DNA from: Archegozetes longisetosus
Lineage: Eukaryota; Arthropoda; Arachnida; Sarcoptiformes; Trhypochthoniidae
Reading direction: 5' to 3'
DNA: 64,000 nt
NCBI GenBank assembly: GCA_018873245.2
Contig: JAEMBT020000008.1
Span: 12,195,172 to 12,259,171 of the forward strand
This document shows, in pieces, positions 21,927-34,505 of the stretch. Under the pieces are notes generated by a model. It did not search any database. It was not told the DNA's origin and saw only the letters and a list, made by a program, of their open reading frames with translations. The stretch's first letter is position 1. Each line of letters starts with the position of its first letter. Position numbers and translations under genes: made by a program.

Positions 21927-22110
21927 ATTTTAAACTAATCAAAATGTTTTTCATAACTCGTTCATTTAGCCCAAAGGAGAGACAAGATGTTCTGGTTACG
22001 AGGTTTTGAAGGACAAATTTCAAAAAGAAAAATCATTGCCCGAAGGATTCAATTAGTTAATAAGCCTGCAACGATATCTTGATTTGTATTTTTTATTGAT
22101 TCAAATTATC

Positions 22111-23826
22111 TTACGATTTAAATAACAGAATTTCCAAGTCTTCAACTTGAAGTTCAGCAAATGATAAATTTTTAAATAAATTGTGTTTATTTGCACCCTG
22201 AAAATAAGTTTTAAAGCCAATAATGCAATGCCAATGAGGACTGTGCAAGTTGTCAAATGTTCGACTAATGAATTTAGTGATTGAATCAAAATCATCAAAC
22301 ATAGTCAGAGCTTGTGTGCTAACTTCGATCAACTGTGAGTTCATTTCATCTTTCAGAGATGTCTCAATCACTTTCGGTGTTCCAGTTCTAGCCTTAACTA
22401 TAGCTTCGATCACGTTTTTAATTTTGCTTTTAAACAAAGTGATCACAATCTCGTCATCACCGTTTGCAAAACCAAACACTATATACGAATTAGTGGCCTT
22501 TGAGACAGCGTTCGCGTCGTAATGAGGTTTGACTCCAACGATACAATTCCAGTAACCTCCAAAGCGAGATTCGGACACACTCTTCACATACTTTCCTATC
22601 TCTTCAAACTCATCGTGATAGTTTAATCCTTAAAAAGCATTCAACTTTTGTAAGTTATCGCTAATTTTATAACTTAACAATAGAAAGAAATACTAACCGT
22701 CAGCAGCGATCTTTTTGACTTCATTTTCTATGGTACTATTCATTTCGCTCACATATACTATAGCTTCAGAAGAAGAAGACTTAACAGAACTGATGACATC
22801 GTGTGAAGTAACTGTTGGACTCTTGTATAATATAACAGATAAATCTCCAATTGTTATGTGAATAAAAAGCTTAGCTGAAAATCTGAATTTGCTGCTAATT
22901 GGATGTGACTTATGTTTGACAATACTTTGCCAATACTTGCCGTGATTTTTGTCGAAAGTTTGCTGTAAATCTGTTGATATGTCCAAAAATGTGTTATAAG
23001 CTTTGATTGCTTCAATAGTTCTATTAATCACTTCTTGTTTGGTCGAATCCAACATCTCTGAATCTATTGTTTGAATTTCGGGCATTTCTTTCCTGATTTG
23101 CTCCAAGGTCTCAAATTCTGAAGGAATTCCAACTGAAGCTCGGAACAAGTGGATAATTATCTCATCGTGTTTGATGACAAGATGGGAATTTCGCCAAAAC
23201 GCATAATCAAATTGAGTTGAATCAAGTCCAATGAAACATTGCCAAAACTTATTGTATTTCTTATTGAATAATCCGCTCAGTGACGAACAAATGCTTTTTA
23301 AGTTATCATACTTGCGAAATCCATTCAAAACTCCATTAATCGCGTTGTTTTTCATCTGTTCAGTAATATCATCGCTAACTTCAACTATATTAGGCCTAGT
23401 ATTGGATTTACGCGTGTCTCTAATCGCCTGATTTGGAGTTTTCTACGCAAAATAAATACTAATTAGCTTATCAGTAATTAGAAGGGAATTCAGTCTTAGT
23501 TTCAAGAATTTCAAAGTTTATCGAAAGAGAATATTTACCACAAATTTCCATTTGTTATTATTGCCATCAATTTGCGAATGTATTTCATAAGCCTTTTTCC
23601 ATAGATCGTATTTGCGAAAAACTTCGATCGCATTTCTAATCTGATCTTCTCTATTAGAATCACTGCTATTATTAATTAGTTCATCGATAAGTATAGAGTC
23701 AATTGCATCTTCGTCAATATTACTATTACTGACTTCACGTAAATTTAAAGTCTTATCCTTATTAGGTGTTGAATTTACAGATAAGGTCAATACATAGCAT
23801 ATAAATAAATATAGATATGAAGACAT
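22111..23826 (-). CDS. Secreted protein of tandem dynein-light-chain-like domains
   Basis: Three exons (23826-23539, 23442-22698, 22628-22111), phase-consistent, give 516 residues. A clear signal peptide (MSSYLYLFICYVLTLSVNS) is followed by an acidic spacer and five repeats. Each has two helices, a W-x-C/S-I-V-G-like strand, and a closing strand ending LFKS/LYKS/LFRA. Examples: NKKYNKFWQCFIGLDSTQ ... IIIHLFRAS (about 130-198), KYWQSIVKH ... LSVILYKSP (about 235-305), GGYWNCIVGVKPHY ... EIVITLFKSK (about 335-418) and SPHWHCIIGFKTYF ... LEILLFKS (C-terminus). A partial first unit ends at NNKWKFV. The pattern matches cytoplasmic dynein light chain LC8 (WHCIVG ... ILLFKSG). LC8 is normally a single cytosolic domain; a signal peptide plus tandem diverged copies is unusual. 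Function unknown; possibly an extracellular peptide- or protein-binding scaffold. Confidence 0.8.
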
Positions 23827-24667
23827 TTGATCTAATTATGATATTTTCTATTAGTCAATCCTTAAAACAATAATCAATTTGACTTGAAATTGAAAATCAA
23901 TAGAGATTTTGTTAAGAAAGTTAAATGTTTTCATGAATTCAACATAGAAAAATACAAAACATAAGTTTATTTGTCAGATTTTTGAACAACAAGCTTATGA
24001 ATGATTTATGAAGTTCTTCATAATTTTTGAGTTACTTGGAATTTTCAATTACTTGGGAAGGTGTTTGTTGTGTTAATGACACTAACCACTTACTCGACCG
24101 GTTTTTCAATGTTAAATAACTACTGAGTGGCAGATTTTAAACTTGTTATTTGAATTTGTTAAGCAATCCTATTAATTCAAATCAATACTAACTAAGCGAT
24201 AGTATGGGTACAAACATTTATACAGTCAGACCCGGTTATTGACAACTCGGCTATAGGCAGATCCAGTTGCTAGCGAATGATTTATTTAGCACTAATCAAT
24301 TCAATCATATGTTAAAGAGTTGAGATATAGACAAATCTGGTTATAAGCAGGCTGACCACCTCTGTTCGGGTCACTTGTGTGAGATTTTGATGCAAAGGGC
24401 ATAAATTTTTAAGCAATTTAAGCAACTTAAGATGTAAGCAATTTTTCAATGAAATTTCAGAGATCAATAAATTTTTCACCTGTTACGCAAAAACTTTAAC
24501 TACTGAGAATTACATCAATTATTAGCAAATAATTAACTGTATTTGAAAATGTATTTTTTATTAGATTTTGCAGCTTTTTATGTCGCCTCGCCCTTCGAAA
24601 CGCAATCGGAAAAATCAACGCATGACATTTGAAAGTTAGTCTTTATGCAGATCTCTGCTCCGACCAG
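23827..24667. other. Intergenic with a pogo-like end
   Basis: AT-rich 5' flank of the secreted repeat protein. It contains the possible pogo/Tigger end at 24223 listed separately and otherwise shows nothing recognisable up to the palindrome border. Confidence 0.4.
24223..24360. mobile_element. Possible pogo/Tigger-like terminus
   Basis: CAGTCAGACCCGGTTATTG preceded by TA resembles the ends of pogo/Tigger elements. A similar GGTTATAAGC stretch lies at about 24331, but a matching right end is not clear, so this is a weak call. Confidence 0.35.
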
Positions 24668-25385
24668 TAGTGAAGAGCATAATCTAGTTGTGAGCTGAGC
24701 TGCACTTTGAACTGCGCTGCACTTGAAGCTCAATTTTAGCTGTCTTCGAGCTTATAAGCTCGAGCTTCAAGCTCAGGCTATGATGAAGAAGCGCAGCTTA
24801 AGCTGTTGAGCCTCGAGCTCAGCTCATTTGAAGTCGATTTATTTAATAAACCAAGAAAACAGTATTAACTGTAAAATAGTAATGATCATTGAACTGCTTC
24901 TCGTATGTTAGCAAATTAGGTCTATCAAGTTGAATGATGAGATGCATTTCTGAATTGTGAATTATTGTTTTCAAAATAAATCTCGCTTTAAAATGAAATG
25001 CAATAACTGTTTATTTGAAGACAGAATTAATGACGTTATAGGCCTTAAAAGTAATGTTATTTCTATTTACTGCTTAAATCTCTTTATATTCGAAATAAGA
25101 TAATCTCGAATAAGTTTTGAAAATTATTCAAAATAAAAGGAAATTGTTGTTTGAAACTGTTCTCGACATGACAAGACTCACAATTATTGATAAGTGACAC
25201 CAATGTCGAAATTTGAATTCATTCTTCAAACTTTGCTGTCAAAATTAATAATATTTTTGCGCTAATACTTCATTATAACTAGAGATAAATACTTGTCACA
25301 AAGATTACTTTTCATTATTTTAATTTTTAATTTTTAACATAAGCTCGGCAGCGCAGCTCACAACTTGGATCCGAGCTTCTTACAA
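24668..25385. mobile_element. hAT-like MITE at the outer end of the left arm
   Basis: The two ends share an imperfect inverted repeat: TAGTGAAGAGC ... AGTTGTGAGCTG at the left and, in reverse complement, TAAGAAGCTCGG ... AGTTGTGAGCTG at the right, both leading into GCTGC-rich, AGCTC-rich sequence. The same element lies at 38948-40497 in the right arm, there split by a younger hAT insertion. The outer border of the palindrome coincides with the element's end. Confidence 0.55.
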
Positions 25386-25514
25386 TCTTGTAAGTATAAT
25401 ATTTTGATATCAGTCACAAAATCTTAAAATAATTTTGATAAATGAGATGTTAAGTAAAATTTATTTAATTCAAATGATTATTATTGATTGCATTTATTCG
25501 AAATATGATTGGAA

Positions 25515-28500
25515 TCAATTTTTTTCCAAAATGAAACGAAATATTCCATACTTATATTCAATCAGATTTTCACCAGTTTCTTCATCGATAAATTTTCTGT
25601 TCTTCTCCATCAATCTATTAGTCATCTTATTTACCAAATCATTCCTTATTAGAGGATCTTCTTCTTTGATGTATTGCTTACGACAATTAGTGTCGAGAAT
25701 TAATAATCCTAGAAAAAAGTTTGTTTCATGCAATAAAACTTTAATAGAGAGTTGTTGGTAGAAAAATTATTCTTATTATTAACTGAGTTCTGAAACGAAT
25801 ATACTTTCACTCATGTATCAAATCAGTTGTAATCCTGAAAAGTTTTACTAAACTTTAAATTTCATTGATTGAATAGCAGAATAAGTTTTGATCTTTTTTG
25901 TCGACTCAATCAGTCGATAAAAATATGCTGTATAAACCATTACTGATCACAAAAATATTACTATATGGTTAAATGCTTGCTTATAGGACTTCTATTTATA
26001 TTTTATTTCAACTTATCTATTCATTTATTTTAATGAATTCTAGGTTCCGCAAAAATTTTCAACTCAAGTAATAAGTTTGAGTGCAAAGATACTCTCATGT
26101 GCAGTACAAAAGTTTTAATGACTTAGATAAAAGTAGATATAGTTCATGAAGACTCAGTTTATAATTTAAGAACGAGACAGTACCGATTCTTTCATATTAG
26201 GGTGAGCGGGTTGAATATAGGAAGGAAACTCTATCTTAGGGAAGGACTGTTAAGTTGGACTCTCTTATAACTAGTGATGTGAAATTTCTAGAAATTTTCT
26301 TTTTGGTGAGAAACTTTCTAGAAAGTTTCTTGGTATATTTTTCCTATGCCGTGATTATTTTGAATGCCAAAACCAAAATAAGTGATATTTTGAATGTTTA
26401 AAAGTCGCTAATGTTGTATATCACTTAAATTGAAAAACACTATTTCAATTAAAACATAATTTTGATCTGAGGAAATAGAAAATTTCTCCTAAGAGGAAGA
26501 AGAATTCCAAAAATGTAAAAGAATCAGCCTAAAAATAATATATCATATTTTCATTCAATATCACATGAAAAACATTTTTGTAATCGACATGTGATATCTA
26601 TGAGCAATAATTTTCGATTTATTCAATTTTTAAGCTCAAGTCTTCGTTTCTAAGCTTTTTTTCTCAAAAAAAAGATGACTCGAGAATGGGAAGCGTTAGA
26701 AGCTATAAGATTTTATCAAAATTAGCTATAAACTAGGCTTCACAATGCTGGCCCCTCCTATTGGACAATTTTTATTATTCTATATTTTTATTAATATAGA
26801 ATAATAATTATAATCCAAAGGTTTTTATTGAAAACTTACTAAGAATTTCTGAACTATCTGATTTTTTATATGTTACCCATTGTCGCGGCAGTTGTGGAGA
26901 AGATATGATATTTGATTTTAAGATGCTAATAATATATTTTTTTCATAGTTGCAGCGACGCCGGGTAACGCTCTTATCATTAGGAGGCTGTATTCAAAGTA
27001 CAAAAGCGGCTCAAAGATAAAAGATCGTATTTGAAGATTACCTCTTATATATTCACTTTCTCTGAGAATAGCGGTTTTCTCAAGGAATTCATTATGGATT
27101 ATATTGAAGCCAACTTTTTTGAATAGATTGTACCAGATATTCATCTGTTCATCTTTTGTAGGAAAACATATTTGTTTTTCATGTAAAATCTTTTCCTCTC
27201 CAACTAAATGATCGAACGGATCAGAATTCCATAAAAAATTCGCGTATAGTTTTCCATTATCTGAAATAAAGCGAGACATATTGTTCGCTGCATTTTCTTT
27301 ATTCACAACCCAATGAAGCACTAGATTAGTGAATATTAGCGAAACACTTCCTTCAAGTGCTTTTAATTCTGGTGTCAATTGTTGCCACTCGACACTTATG
27401 TCTTGAGTTATATATTGAATGTTTGATTTTTCATAATTTTGTTTTGCGAATTTTATCATTTCGTTGTCGATGTCAATGGCATATAATTCATTGATATTCA
27501 GCTTATTATTCAATATTAGTGTTATATTTCCAGTACCACAGCCGATATCAAGAACAATATCAAACTTTCTTCGTTGAAGTCTGGCGATTGGGAGACGGAA
27601 TTATTCAATGATTAAAAAAGTTAAGTAAATTGATTCTACTATTAGTAGTCAAAGTCTAATGAACCTTTAGTTTTGTTCATTTTTCTTTGAAGAGATTTTT
27701 AATTTGTTATCAATTAAAGAGACTCACAGAATATTTGTTGAATATCTTTCAACTCTAAATATTTTTAAAATTTTATCAAAATTCATGAAAAAAATGTTTA
27801 GGGAAAATATTTTAATTTAATTCTTCATAATGGAAATTCTTGAATAGTATTAGAATTTTAATTAGGAATCACTAACATTTGAACGCGAGAAATAACATAA
27901 TGACCTAAGAATATGTATAAATATCCCTAAAATTGAATTAATCATAATTGAAAGTATTAGAATCTGATGAGAAAAAGTGAAATTTTATTTTGACTCAATG
28001 TTTTTCGAACTTATTAGAATAAAAAGTACGAGTCTTTTGCTTATGACTAAATAGCAAATATGCTTTTTTCGTAATTCATTTTATTGAAACTTACGTTTAA
28101 CCTTCCGTTTAACCTTCCGTTTGAACCGTAAAAAAGTTACACTGTATGAACCGTGGTCGATTATTTTCCCAATTGATTTTCTATGGAAGTGAATTGTGGC
28201 CGATTTTTTTCTGGCTTTAAAACGTGTTAACTGCATGAGCGCAAAAGCACTGTGAAAGCTATGAGTGAATCGTGGCCAAGTTCTTTCCAATCAAATTAAT
28301 TTATAATTAAAAGTAATAAACCTGTATTTAACATATTAAATCAATAGCGTTAATAAAGCATGAGGCATTCCTAGAAGAATTTGTCTGCAAGTGGCAGGGT
28401 TGATTTTATAAAAAATAATAAACCTTGTGTGGCCAAAAAATCGGTCACGGTTCAAACCGAAGGTTAAATTCATTTTTACGAAGTTTGATAACATAATGAT

Positions 28501-29392
28501 ATGAACTTGAAGTTTGAATGTTTTGTTATATTTTTCACTCGTCAGTCTAATAATACCTTATCTTATATCGAAGTTTAAGAGTTGAAAAGAGGGAACCTTC
28601 AAACTTATTAATTAATAAGTTTTTCTATGCATAAACAGTAAACATTGTTTCATTATGTGTGCCCTTCATTGCTAAGACACTTCTTCATTTCTCGCATTTA
28701 TTTTATTGTGTCAAATCATGCAGTCTTGAGATTAATTCAATCTATAAGGAAGTCTGAAAAGGCACAAATTCATATCGAAAATGAATTCCATATGAATGTC
28801 AATTGATTTGAGCAAAATATTCATAATGATATTTGTAAAAATTTGATAAAGTTTATAATTGTTTGTTAAAATAAACCTTTTCACAACTCATTAGAAAAGA
28901 TTCTTAAAACGAGCTCAATACTAGATAAAATTTTTTATTTCTGATGAAACTTAAGACGGATTTTTCATTCTGGTGGTAAATTGTTGGAAAAAGTGAGCAA
29001 AATGAATTGAAGCCTCATGTTCAACAACCATTCTCTAAGTGCTTGTCTTATAAGTTTTGTCGCTATTTTGCCCAAATTGATTAATATACAGTAGTTTCCT
29101 GATCTCGAAAAAGTGATGTTACCTTAATTCTAAGTGAGCTTCAACTAATAACGGTCTTAATTTTAATTAATATATAAGCATTTAACTAACTTTTATCAAA
29201 TAGAATAAACTATTCTAATGTAGATAGATCAAATCTAACATAAAAATAAATCCATAAGAAATCATAAAAATTTTGTTATTTATCATTCACTTACTTTCCA
29301 TCATTCTCTTCAGTTATTATCCCAATGAGTTCATTCGCTAAAATGTACTGTTGGTTATTCTTTTGATTGTAAATATTTGGGTTAAACTCCAT
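25515..29392 (-). CDS. JHAMT-like SAM-dependent methyltransferase, left-arm copy
   Basis: Three exons (29392-29295, 27568-27042, 25708-25515) join in phase to 272 residues. Exon one opens MEFNPNIYNQKNNQQYILAN; exon two carries motif I VLDIGCGTGNITLIL, the acidic residue after strand two (LYAIDIDNEM), QYITQDIS and the motif NLVLHWV; exon three ends YKYGIFRFILEKN. Order, size and the LHWV motif match juvenile hormone acid O-methyltransferase and related arthropod methyltransferases, which methylate small carboxylic acids such as farnesoic or JH acid using S-adenosylmethionine. The true substrate cannot be read from the sequence. The acceptor of exon two (CAACGAAG) lacks a strong pyrimidine tract. 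Intron two has a 693-bp insertion; intron one is about 1.7 kb with a further insertion. Confidence 0.82.
26272..26964. mobile_element. 693 bp left-arm-only insertion
   Basis: The right arm has the uninterrupted sequence at the equivalent point (37528-37535). On the left the insert is flanked by the 4-bp repeat TAAC (or a 3-bp TAA). Its ends are TAGTGATGTGAAATTTC and, at the other side, GCAGCGACGCCGGG, which do not form a clear inverted repeat. TE class is unknown; it may be a composite. Confidence 0.55.
27881..28704. mobile_element. Left-arm-only segment with nested MITE
   Basis: About 825 bp absent from the right arm, where the flanks are joined directly near 36622. It starts GCGAGAAATAACATAATGA and ends TTTCTCGC, suggesting short inverted ends. 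Nested inside at 28083-28467 is a MITE with inverted ends (TTAACCTTCCG ... CGAAGGTTAA) and a 9-bp flanking repeat ATTCATTTT. The interior has three diverged copies of a GTGAATCGTGGCCGATTTTT-like unit at about 28145-28290. Confidence 0.6.
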
Positions 29393-29562
29393 ACTTAAAT
29401 AGACAGCATAAAACTCAGAATCTCCCAGAATTTAAAATTCAAATATTATAATAACAAGTAGATTAATGGTGAATTTTACTTGTAAAATTTTATAAGTTGT
29501 CTTGTGATCAAAACCTACTCCTGTTTTAATGTAATCTTCACTGTTAAAATTAGAATATATTA

Positions 29563-30352
29563 AGTCGGCTGAAAAGTAATTATACATTAATAACTCCTTA
29601 TCGAAAACAGGTATAAAAATACTTTAGTATTTTACAACGTAGTCAAGCGTTATTACGTTATAACGTCATACGTTACTACGTTATAACGTAGTATAAAGTT
29701 GTCAAGGCTTATGATAACTTTCCAACGCTTTGGTAACCTTGATATTTTCAATGGTGGCATTTTAAAAATTAATTTCACGAATAACTTCTTCATAAGCAGT
29801 ACCCAATGCAAGCTCGTTTGAAAATCTTTTACCCTTATTTGGCCTCTTAATTCTAGCGATGCCGTCGGAATCACAGGGGTTCAAATCAGGGCTATAGGGG
29901 GTATCTTAGTTCCTCCCATCGATGTCTGGTAAAGAAATCTTTGACATTCTGGTGTTTATCGGATCTTGCAGTGTCGTGCAATATTATAGGATGTCGAATT
30001 TGGTGTCTTTGTATGGAAGGAAGCATTACTCTTTCCAAAAATTAAACATACATTATTGTTAACAGTTTGATATTTCGACTGGCTATTTTAGTTAGCATTT
30101 TGGAAATTTCAGGGACAGTAGAGCACGGTAGTTCATGGGTACTTTATAAACGTTCTCTGTTCTTCATTGGTAACACCGGCGCGAAGAGGGTCAATTTTTG
30201 GGGCCACTACAATATCACTGATAAAAAGCAGTAAAAAAAGTGGTCTGCATCGTGAAGCAGCAAATTAACAACTGTGTAATAATTTGTAGTAAACATATTT
30301 ACTACTTTATTCATCGATTAGATATGAATATGTAATTACTTTTCAGCCGACC
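29563..30352 (-). mobile_element. Degenerate mariner element (irritans-like ends)
   Basis: Perfect inverted ends GGTCGGCTGAAAAGTAATTA (one has AGTCGG) flank a 790-bp element inside TA duplications (29561-29562 and 30353-30354). On the minus strand, fragments of a mariner transposase remain: ILHDTARSDKHQNVKDFF, with the second catalytic Asp, and DLNPCDSDGIARI, with the third Asp after an in-frame stop. The right arm lacks it, so it inserted after the duplication. Confidence 0.88.
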
Positions 30353-30447
30353 TAATAAGTAATAAAAATATTTGAGATAATATTTAAACTTGTTCTTATA
30401 TACAGAGAAGACAGATAAACCAGTGTTTCTATTTTCACTTGGCTTAT

Positions 30448-31448
30448 ACGTCAAAATATCGCCGCCAATAATGTCGCTGTCAAGAATGTCGCCATCAAAA
30501 ATGTCGTCAGTAAAAAAATGTCGCCTTACAAAAAATGACTAAAGATCCACCACAAAGTAACTAAAATATCGCAAAATACTTTAACTTTTTTATGGAATGA
30601 ATTCAGTATCGTGTTTATATCGATTTTTTATTGATTTTTTGCATAATTAAGACTACTAGCGCTAGAAGCTTTTTTGCATCTGCTTTTTAGATTAATAATA
30701 GGTTAATCGGACTGTCTCGCGCAGAAAAATTATAAAGAATAGGATAGACCCTAATTAATAGTACTTATCAAGATAAATCGATTGATAAAATTTTTATTAA
30801 ACGATATCCACCTGTTAAAAGTTACGCCCACTTTTTTACTTTTTATTCTTAATCCATTTATAGATGGACGAAGCTTACTAAATATTAATCAAGGAGTCAA
30901 ATCAATAGTACTCGTCGAGACAATTTGATGTAAAAATCATTGAACCGCGTCCACTGGCTCATAAAATGAAGATATTAGATGCAGGCTTATCATTTTATCC
31001 TGATGATAAGAAATTAGCAAAAATAAGATTGAAAAAGACATTTATGATAGTTTCTTATCAAACTAATGTTTAAATAGTTTATAGTTAAAGAGCTTCAATC
31101 ACCAATTTCTCCATTGTCTACTTATGAATGAGTTTCCTTGCTAAGAAAGCCCAGACTATTTTCCGATTCATATATTCCGTTAATAATTTTTTACAAATCA
31201 GTACATTTTATTTTATTATCATAGCCAAATGAAAAAAATGAACTCATTTTTGTAAAATATTAAATAACTTTTTTATTAAAATTTTTCAAAGTTATTTTAC
31301 TTTTGTTAATTTTATTTGGAATGCATATATAAAAATCTTGAAGCCGACCATTTTCGTTTAAAACTTTATATGGCAAAACATTTGTATGGTGACATTTTTT
31401 ATCGGCAACATTATTGGTGGTAACATTTTTGGGACCTTATTTTGATGT
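30448..31448. repeat. Element with AATGTCGCC-rich inverted ends, left-arm copy
   Basis: The left end has ACGTCAAAATATCGCCGCCA followed by several AATGTCGCC-type units about 16 bp apart. The right end, near 31380-31448, carries the reverse complement of the same series. The mirrored copy is in the right arm at about 34961-35698, so the element predates the duplication. The class is unknown; repeated terminal units are unusual for simple TIR elements. Confidence 0.6.
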
Positions 31449-31794
31449 AGAAGCGTTCACAAACAAGAACAAAGATCATGAATAATATATTTGAGCTCAT
31501 AAACACATTTATTTTGTTCATACGATAATCATTCTAAACAAATAGATTTGAGTACATACTAAAGTCTTGAATTATTTATGTTTACACTACTGATTGAGTC
31601 GACAATAAAGATCAAAACTTATTCTGCTATTCAATCAATGAAATTTAAATTTTAGTAAAAATTTTTGAGATTATAATTGATTTGATACATGAGTGAAAGT
31701 ATATTCGTTTCAGAACTCAGTTAATAATAAGAATAAGTTTTCTACCAACAACTCTCTATTAAACTTTTATTACATGAAACAACCCTTTTTCTAG

Positions 31795-32375
31795 GATTAT
31801 TAATTCTCGACGCTAATTGTCGTAAGCAATAGATCAAAGATCTGTGATGAAATAAAACCGACAGCAAACAAATTCCTATATATTTAAATATTTAGTTAAA
31901 GTTCATTTAAAATTATTTATACTTAACTTTATACCTACACTTTAGTCAAGGCTAAGTCGTCTGTACTTTGCAAACTCAGGGCTACTTTTCGACCTATTGG
32001 TTGAGAAGTAGGAGTTTTTTGACATAAGTCATTTTTCTCTCATTTTATGATATAAAAACGAGTGGTTTTCTATTATTCACTCTCTCGCTCTTAACAGTTT
32101 ATAACTCAAATTTCACTTTAAAAAGTTTTAAAATAAATGTTTAAAAGACGAGACAAGTATAAAGTGCTGAGGTATTCAGAAAAGTGAGTTATATTTTGGC
32201 CATCGAAGACAACGGAATCGTTCTTCTCTTCAATTGTAACTCATAGATCCTCTAATAAGGAATGATTTCTAATAGATTGATGGAGAAAAACAGAAAATTT
32301 ATTGATGAAGAAACTGTTAAAAATCTGATTGAATTTAAATATGGAATATTTCGCTTCATTTTGGAAAAAAATTAA
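31795..32375 (+). pseudogene. Broken copy of JHAMT-like exon three
   Basis: An exon-three copy starts at the acceptor before 31795 and continues to about 31828, where the reading frame reaches a stop in CAATAG. The rest, from about 32249 to the terminal stop at 32375, follows after a roughly 420-bp interruption and contains small changes. Orientation is opposite to the intact left-arm gene, and its 3'-flanking sequence accompanies it. Confidence 0.75.
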
Positions 32376-33487
32376 TTCCAATCATATTTCAAATAAATGC
32401 AATCAATAATAATCTTTTTGAATTAAATAAATTTCATTTAACATCTCATTCATCAAACTTATTTTAAGATTTTGTGACTGAGCTCAAAAAGTTATACTTA
32501 GCTCAAATCAGTCAAAAATTTTTAAAACATGAATCTAAATTTCGTTTAACAGTCTACACATTTTTTGACAAGGAACAGCTTATTATTAAGAATCTTTGAA
32601 ATATTTTTGAATGGAATAAATTTTTGATAAAGATAGAGTTATTTTTAATGAACTACAAAGTTCAGGAGAGGTCATTTTAAATTTATATTTAATTGTTACA
32701 AAAGGTTTCATCGTATTTAAAGTCAGTCTATTCCTTTCATCTGTCCATTGAGTATTAATTAGAGAAAATATTCGGTCGATATTAGCATTGTGTACAGGAA
32801 TTGTAAATATAAATTATGTTGTTTTCAAAAATTATGTTTAGAGACCTTCAACCTTAGAACTTTTGAAGTATGAAATCCATTTTTCATGAGCTTTAAAGTA
32901 TTTCATATGGGATCTGAATCGACACAGAATAAACTTCTGTAATGGTATGTTTTGGTCAAAAATAATTGCTTTGTTTATATTAAGTGACTTATTTTCAAAT
33001 ACACCAAAGTAGCTCAAGTTTTTATAAGTAGGAATATTTTTATTTTTCAAATTCACCTAATTAAAGTTAGAAGATTCTAGTATATCATTAGAACATTTAT
33101 CTAAATAATTAAAGCCGACTCATAAAATCATTAGTTTCTGAATATAATAATTGCACGCTACTTTAGTCAGCATTCTTTAGTAGACTTCCAACTTTCAGTG
33201 TAGTAAAATTTTCGATACGGTGCATGTTAAGCACACCTTTTATATTTTCAATTATTTTCAAACATTTCTATAACTAAGTTTTTTGAATCGCAAATTCTTA
33301 ATTGAGTCGTGAAATAAGTGAGTTTGTACAAAAACTAAATAAATTTCACTTAAAGAACTAGTGAAAAAATGTCTTAAGCACACTCGGTACCTTTTCTGAG
33401 GATAAAATATATAACTAAACTTTCAAACATGAGTACAATACGTTCGGTTGCTGAAGAATAATAGCAGACAACGATTTTGCGCATGTA

Positions 33488-34023
33488 CGAGGGGTGTTTG
33501 AAAGTTCCAGGAGTATTGTTTGCCAACAACTGTCCGCTGTCCTATTCTTCTGATACTTTGTGAACTTGTATTAGTAAGTCTTGTGATCACTCCTATAAAA
33601 GTTTATTCAATTGAGATAATTCCGTCTTGAGTTACGAGGTATATTTTTATCTAATCATAAAAGACGAGGTGAAATCTCAGCAGGCAATAATGTTCTCCTT
33701 ATGGAAGGATAATGCAATGATTTTGAAAGCGATCTTTCTGGTAGTGGTGTTTTTGTGATCACATTCGTGGCGATTAAGAGCTTATCGAGTTTTCGAATAT
33801 TAATCAACGATAGAAGATAAATGAAATTTCACCGCGTCTTTCATGATTAGAAAAACATATCTCACCCTTAAGCTCGTAACTCAAGACTAAATTATCGCAA
33901 TTGAATAAAATTTTATAGCAGTTATCACAAGGCTTACTAATACAAGTTCACAAAGTATCAGAAGAATAGGACAGCGGACAGTTGTTGGCAAACAATACTC
34001 CTGGAACTTTCAAACACCCCTCG
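33488..34023. mobile_element. Mariner-like MITE at the palindrome centre
   Basis: A 536-bp element flanked by TA on both sides. Its ends are CGAGGGGTGTTTGAAAGTTC and its reverse complement, typical of mariner elements. The inverted repeats continue for about 200 bp, the outer 90 bp identical and the inner part diverged. A 40-bp end of the same family lies at 40502-40541, just beyond the right arm. Confidence 0.85.
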
Positions 34024-34505
34024 TACATGCGCAAAATCGTTGTCTGCTATTATTCTTCAGCAACCGAACGTATTGTACTCATGTTTGAAAGTTTAGTTAT
34101 ATATTTTATCCTCAGAAAAGGTACCGAGTGTGCTTAAGACATTTTTTCACTAGTTCTTTAAGTGAAATTTATTTAGTTTTTGTACAAACTCACTTATTTC
34201 ACGACTCAATTAAGAATTTGCGATTCAAAAAACTTAGTTATAGAAATGTTTGAAAATAATTGAAAATATAAAAGGTGTGCTTAACATGCACCGTATCGAA
34301 AATTTTACTACACTGAAAGTTGGAAGTCTACTAAAGAATGCTGACTAAAGTAGCGTGCAATTATTATATTCAGAAACTAATGATTTTATGAGTCGGCTTT
34401 AATTATTTAGATAAATGTTCTAATGATATACTAGAATCTTCTAACTTTAATTAGGTGAATTTGAAAAATAAAAATATTCCTACTTATAAAAACTTGAGCT
34501 ACTTT

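Noticed and set aside
25435-25761. Plus-strand frame over the last methyltransferase exon
   Set aside because: Antisense shadow of the real exon, whose minus-strand frame is conserved in the second copy.
28081-28290. Basic 69-residue frame
   Set aside because: Formed by repeats inside a MITE.
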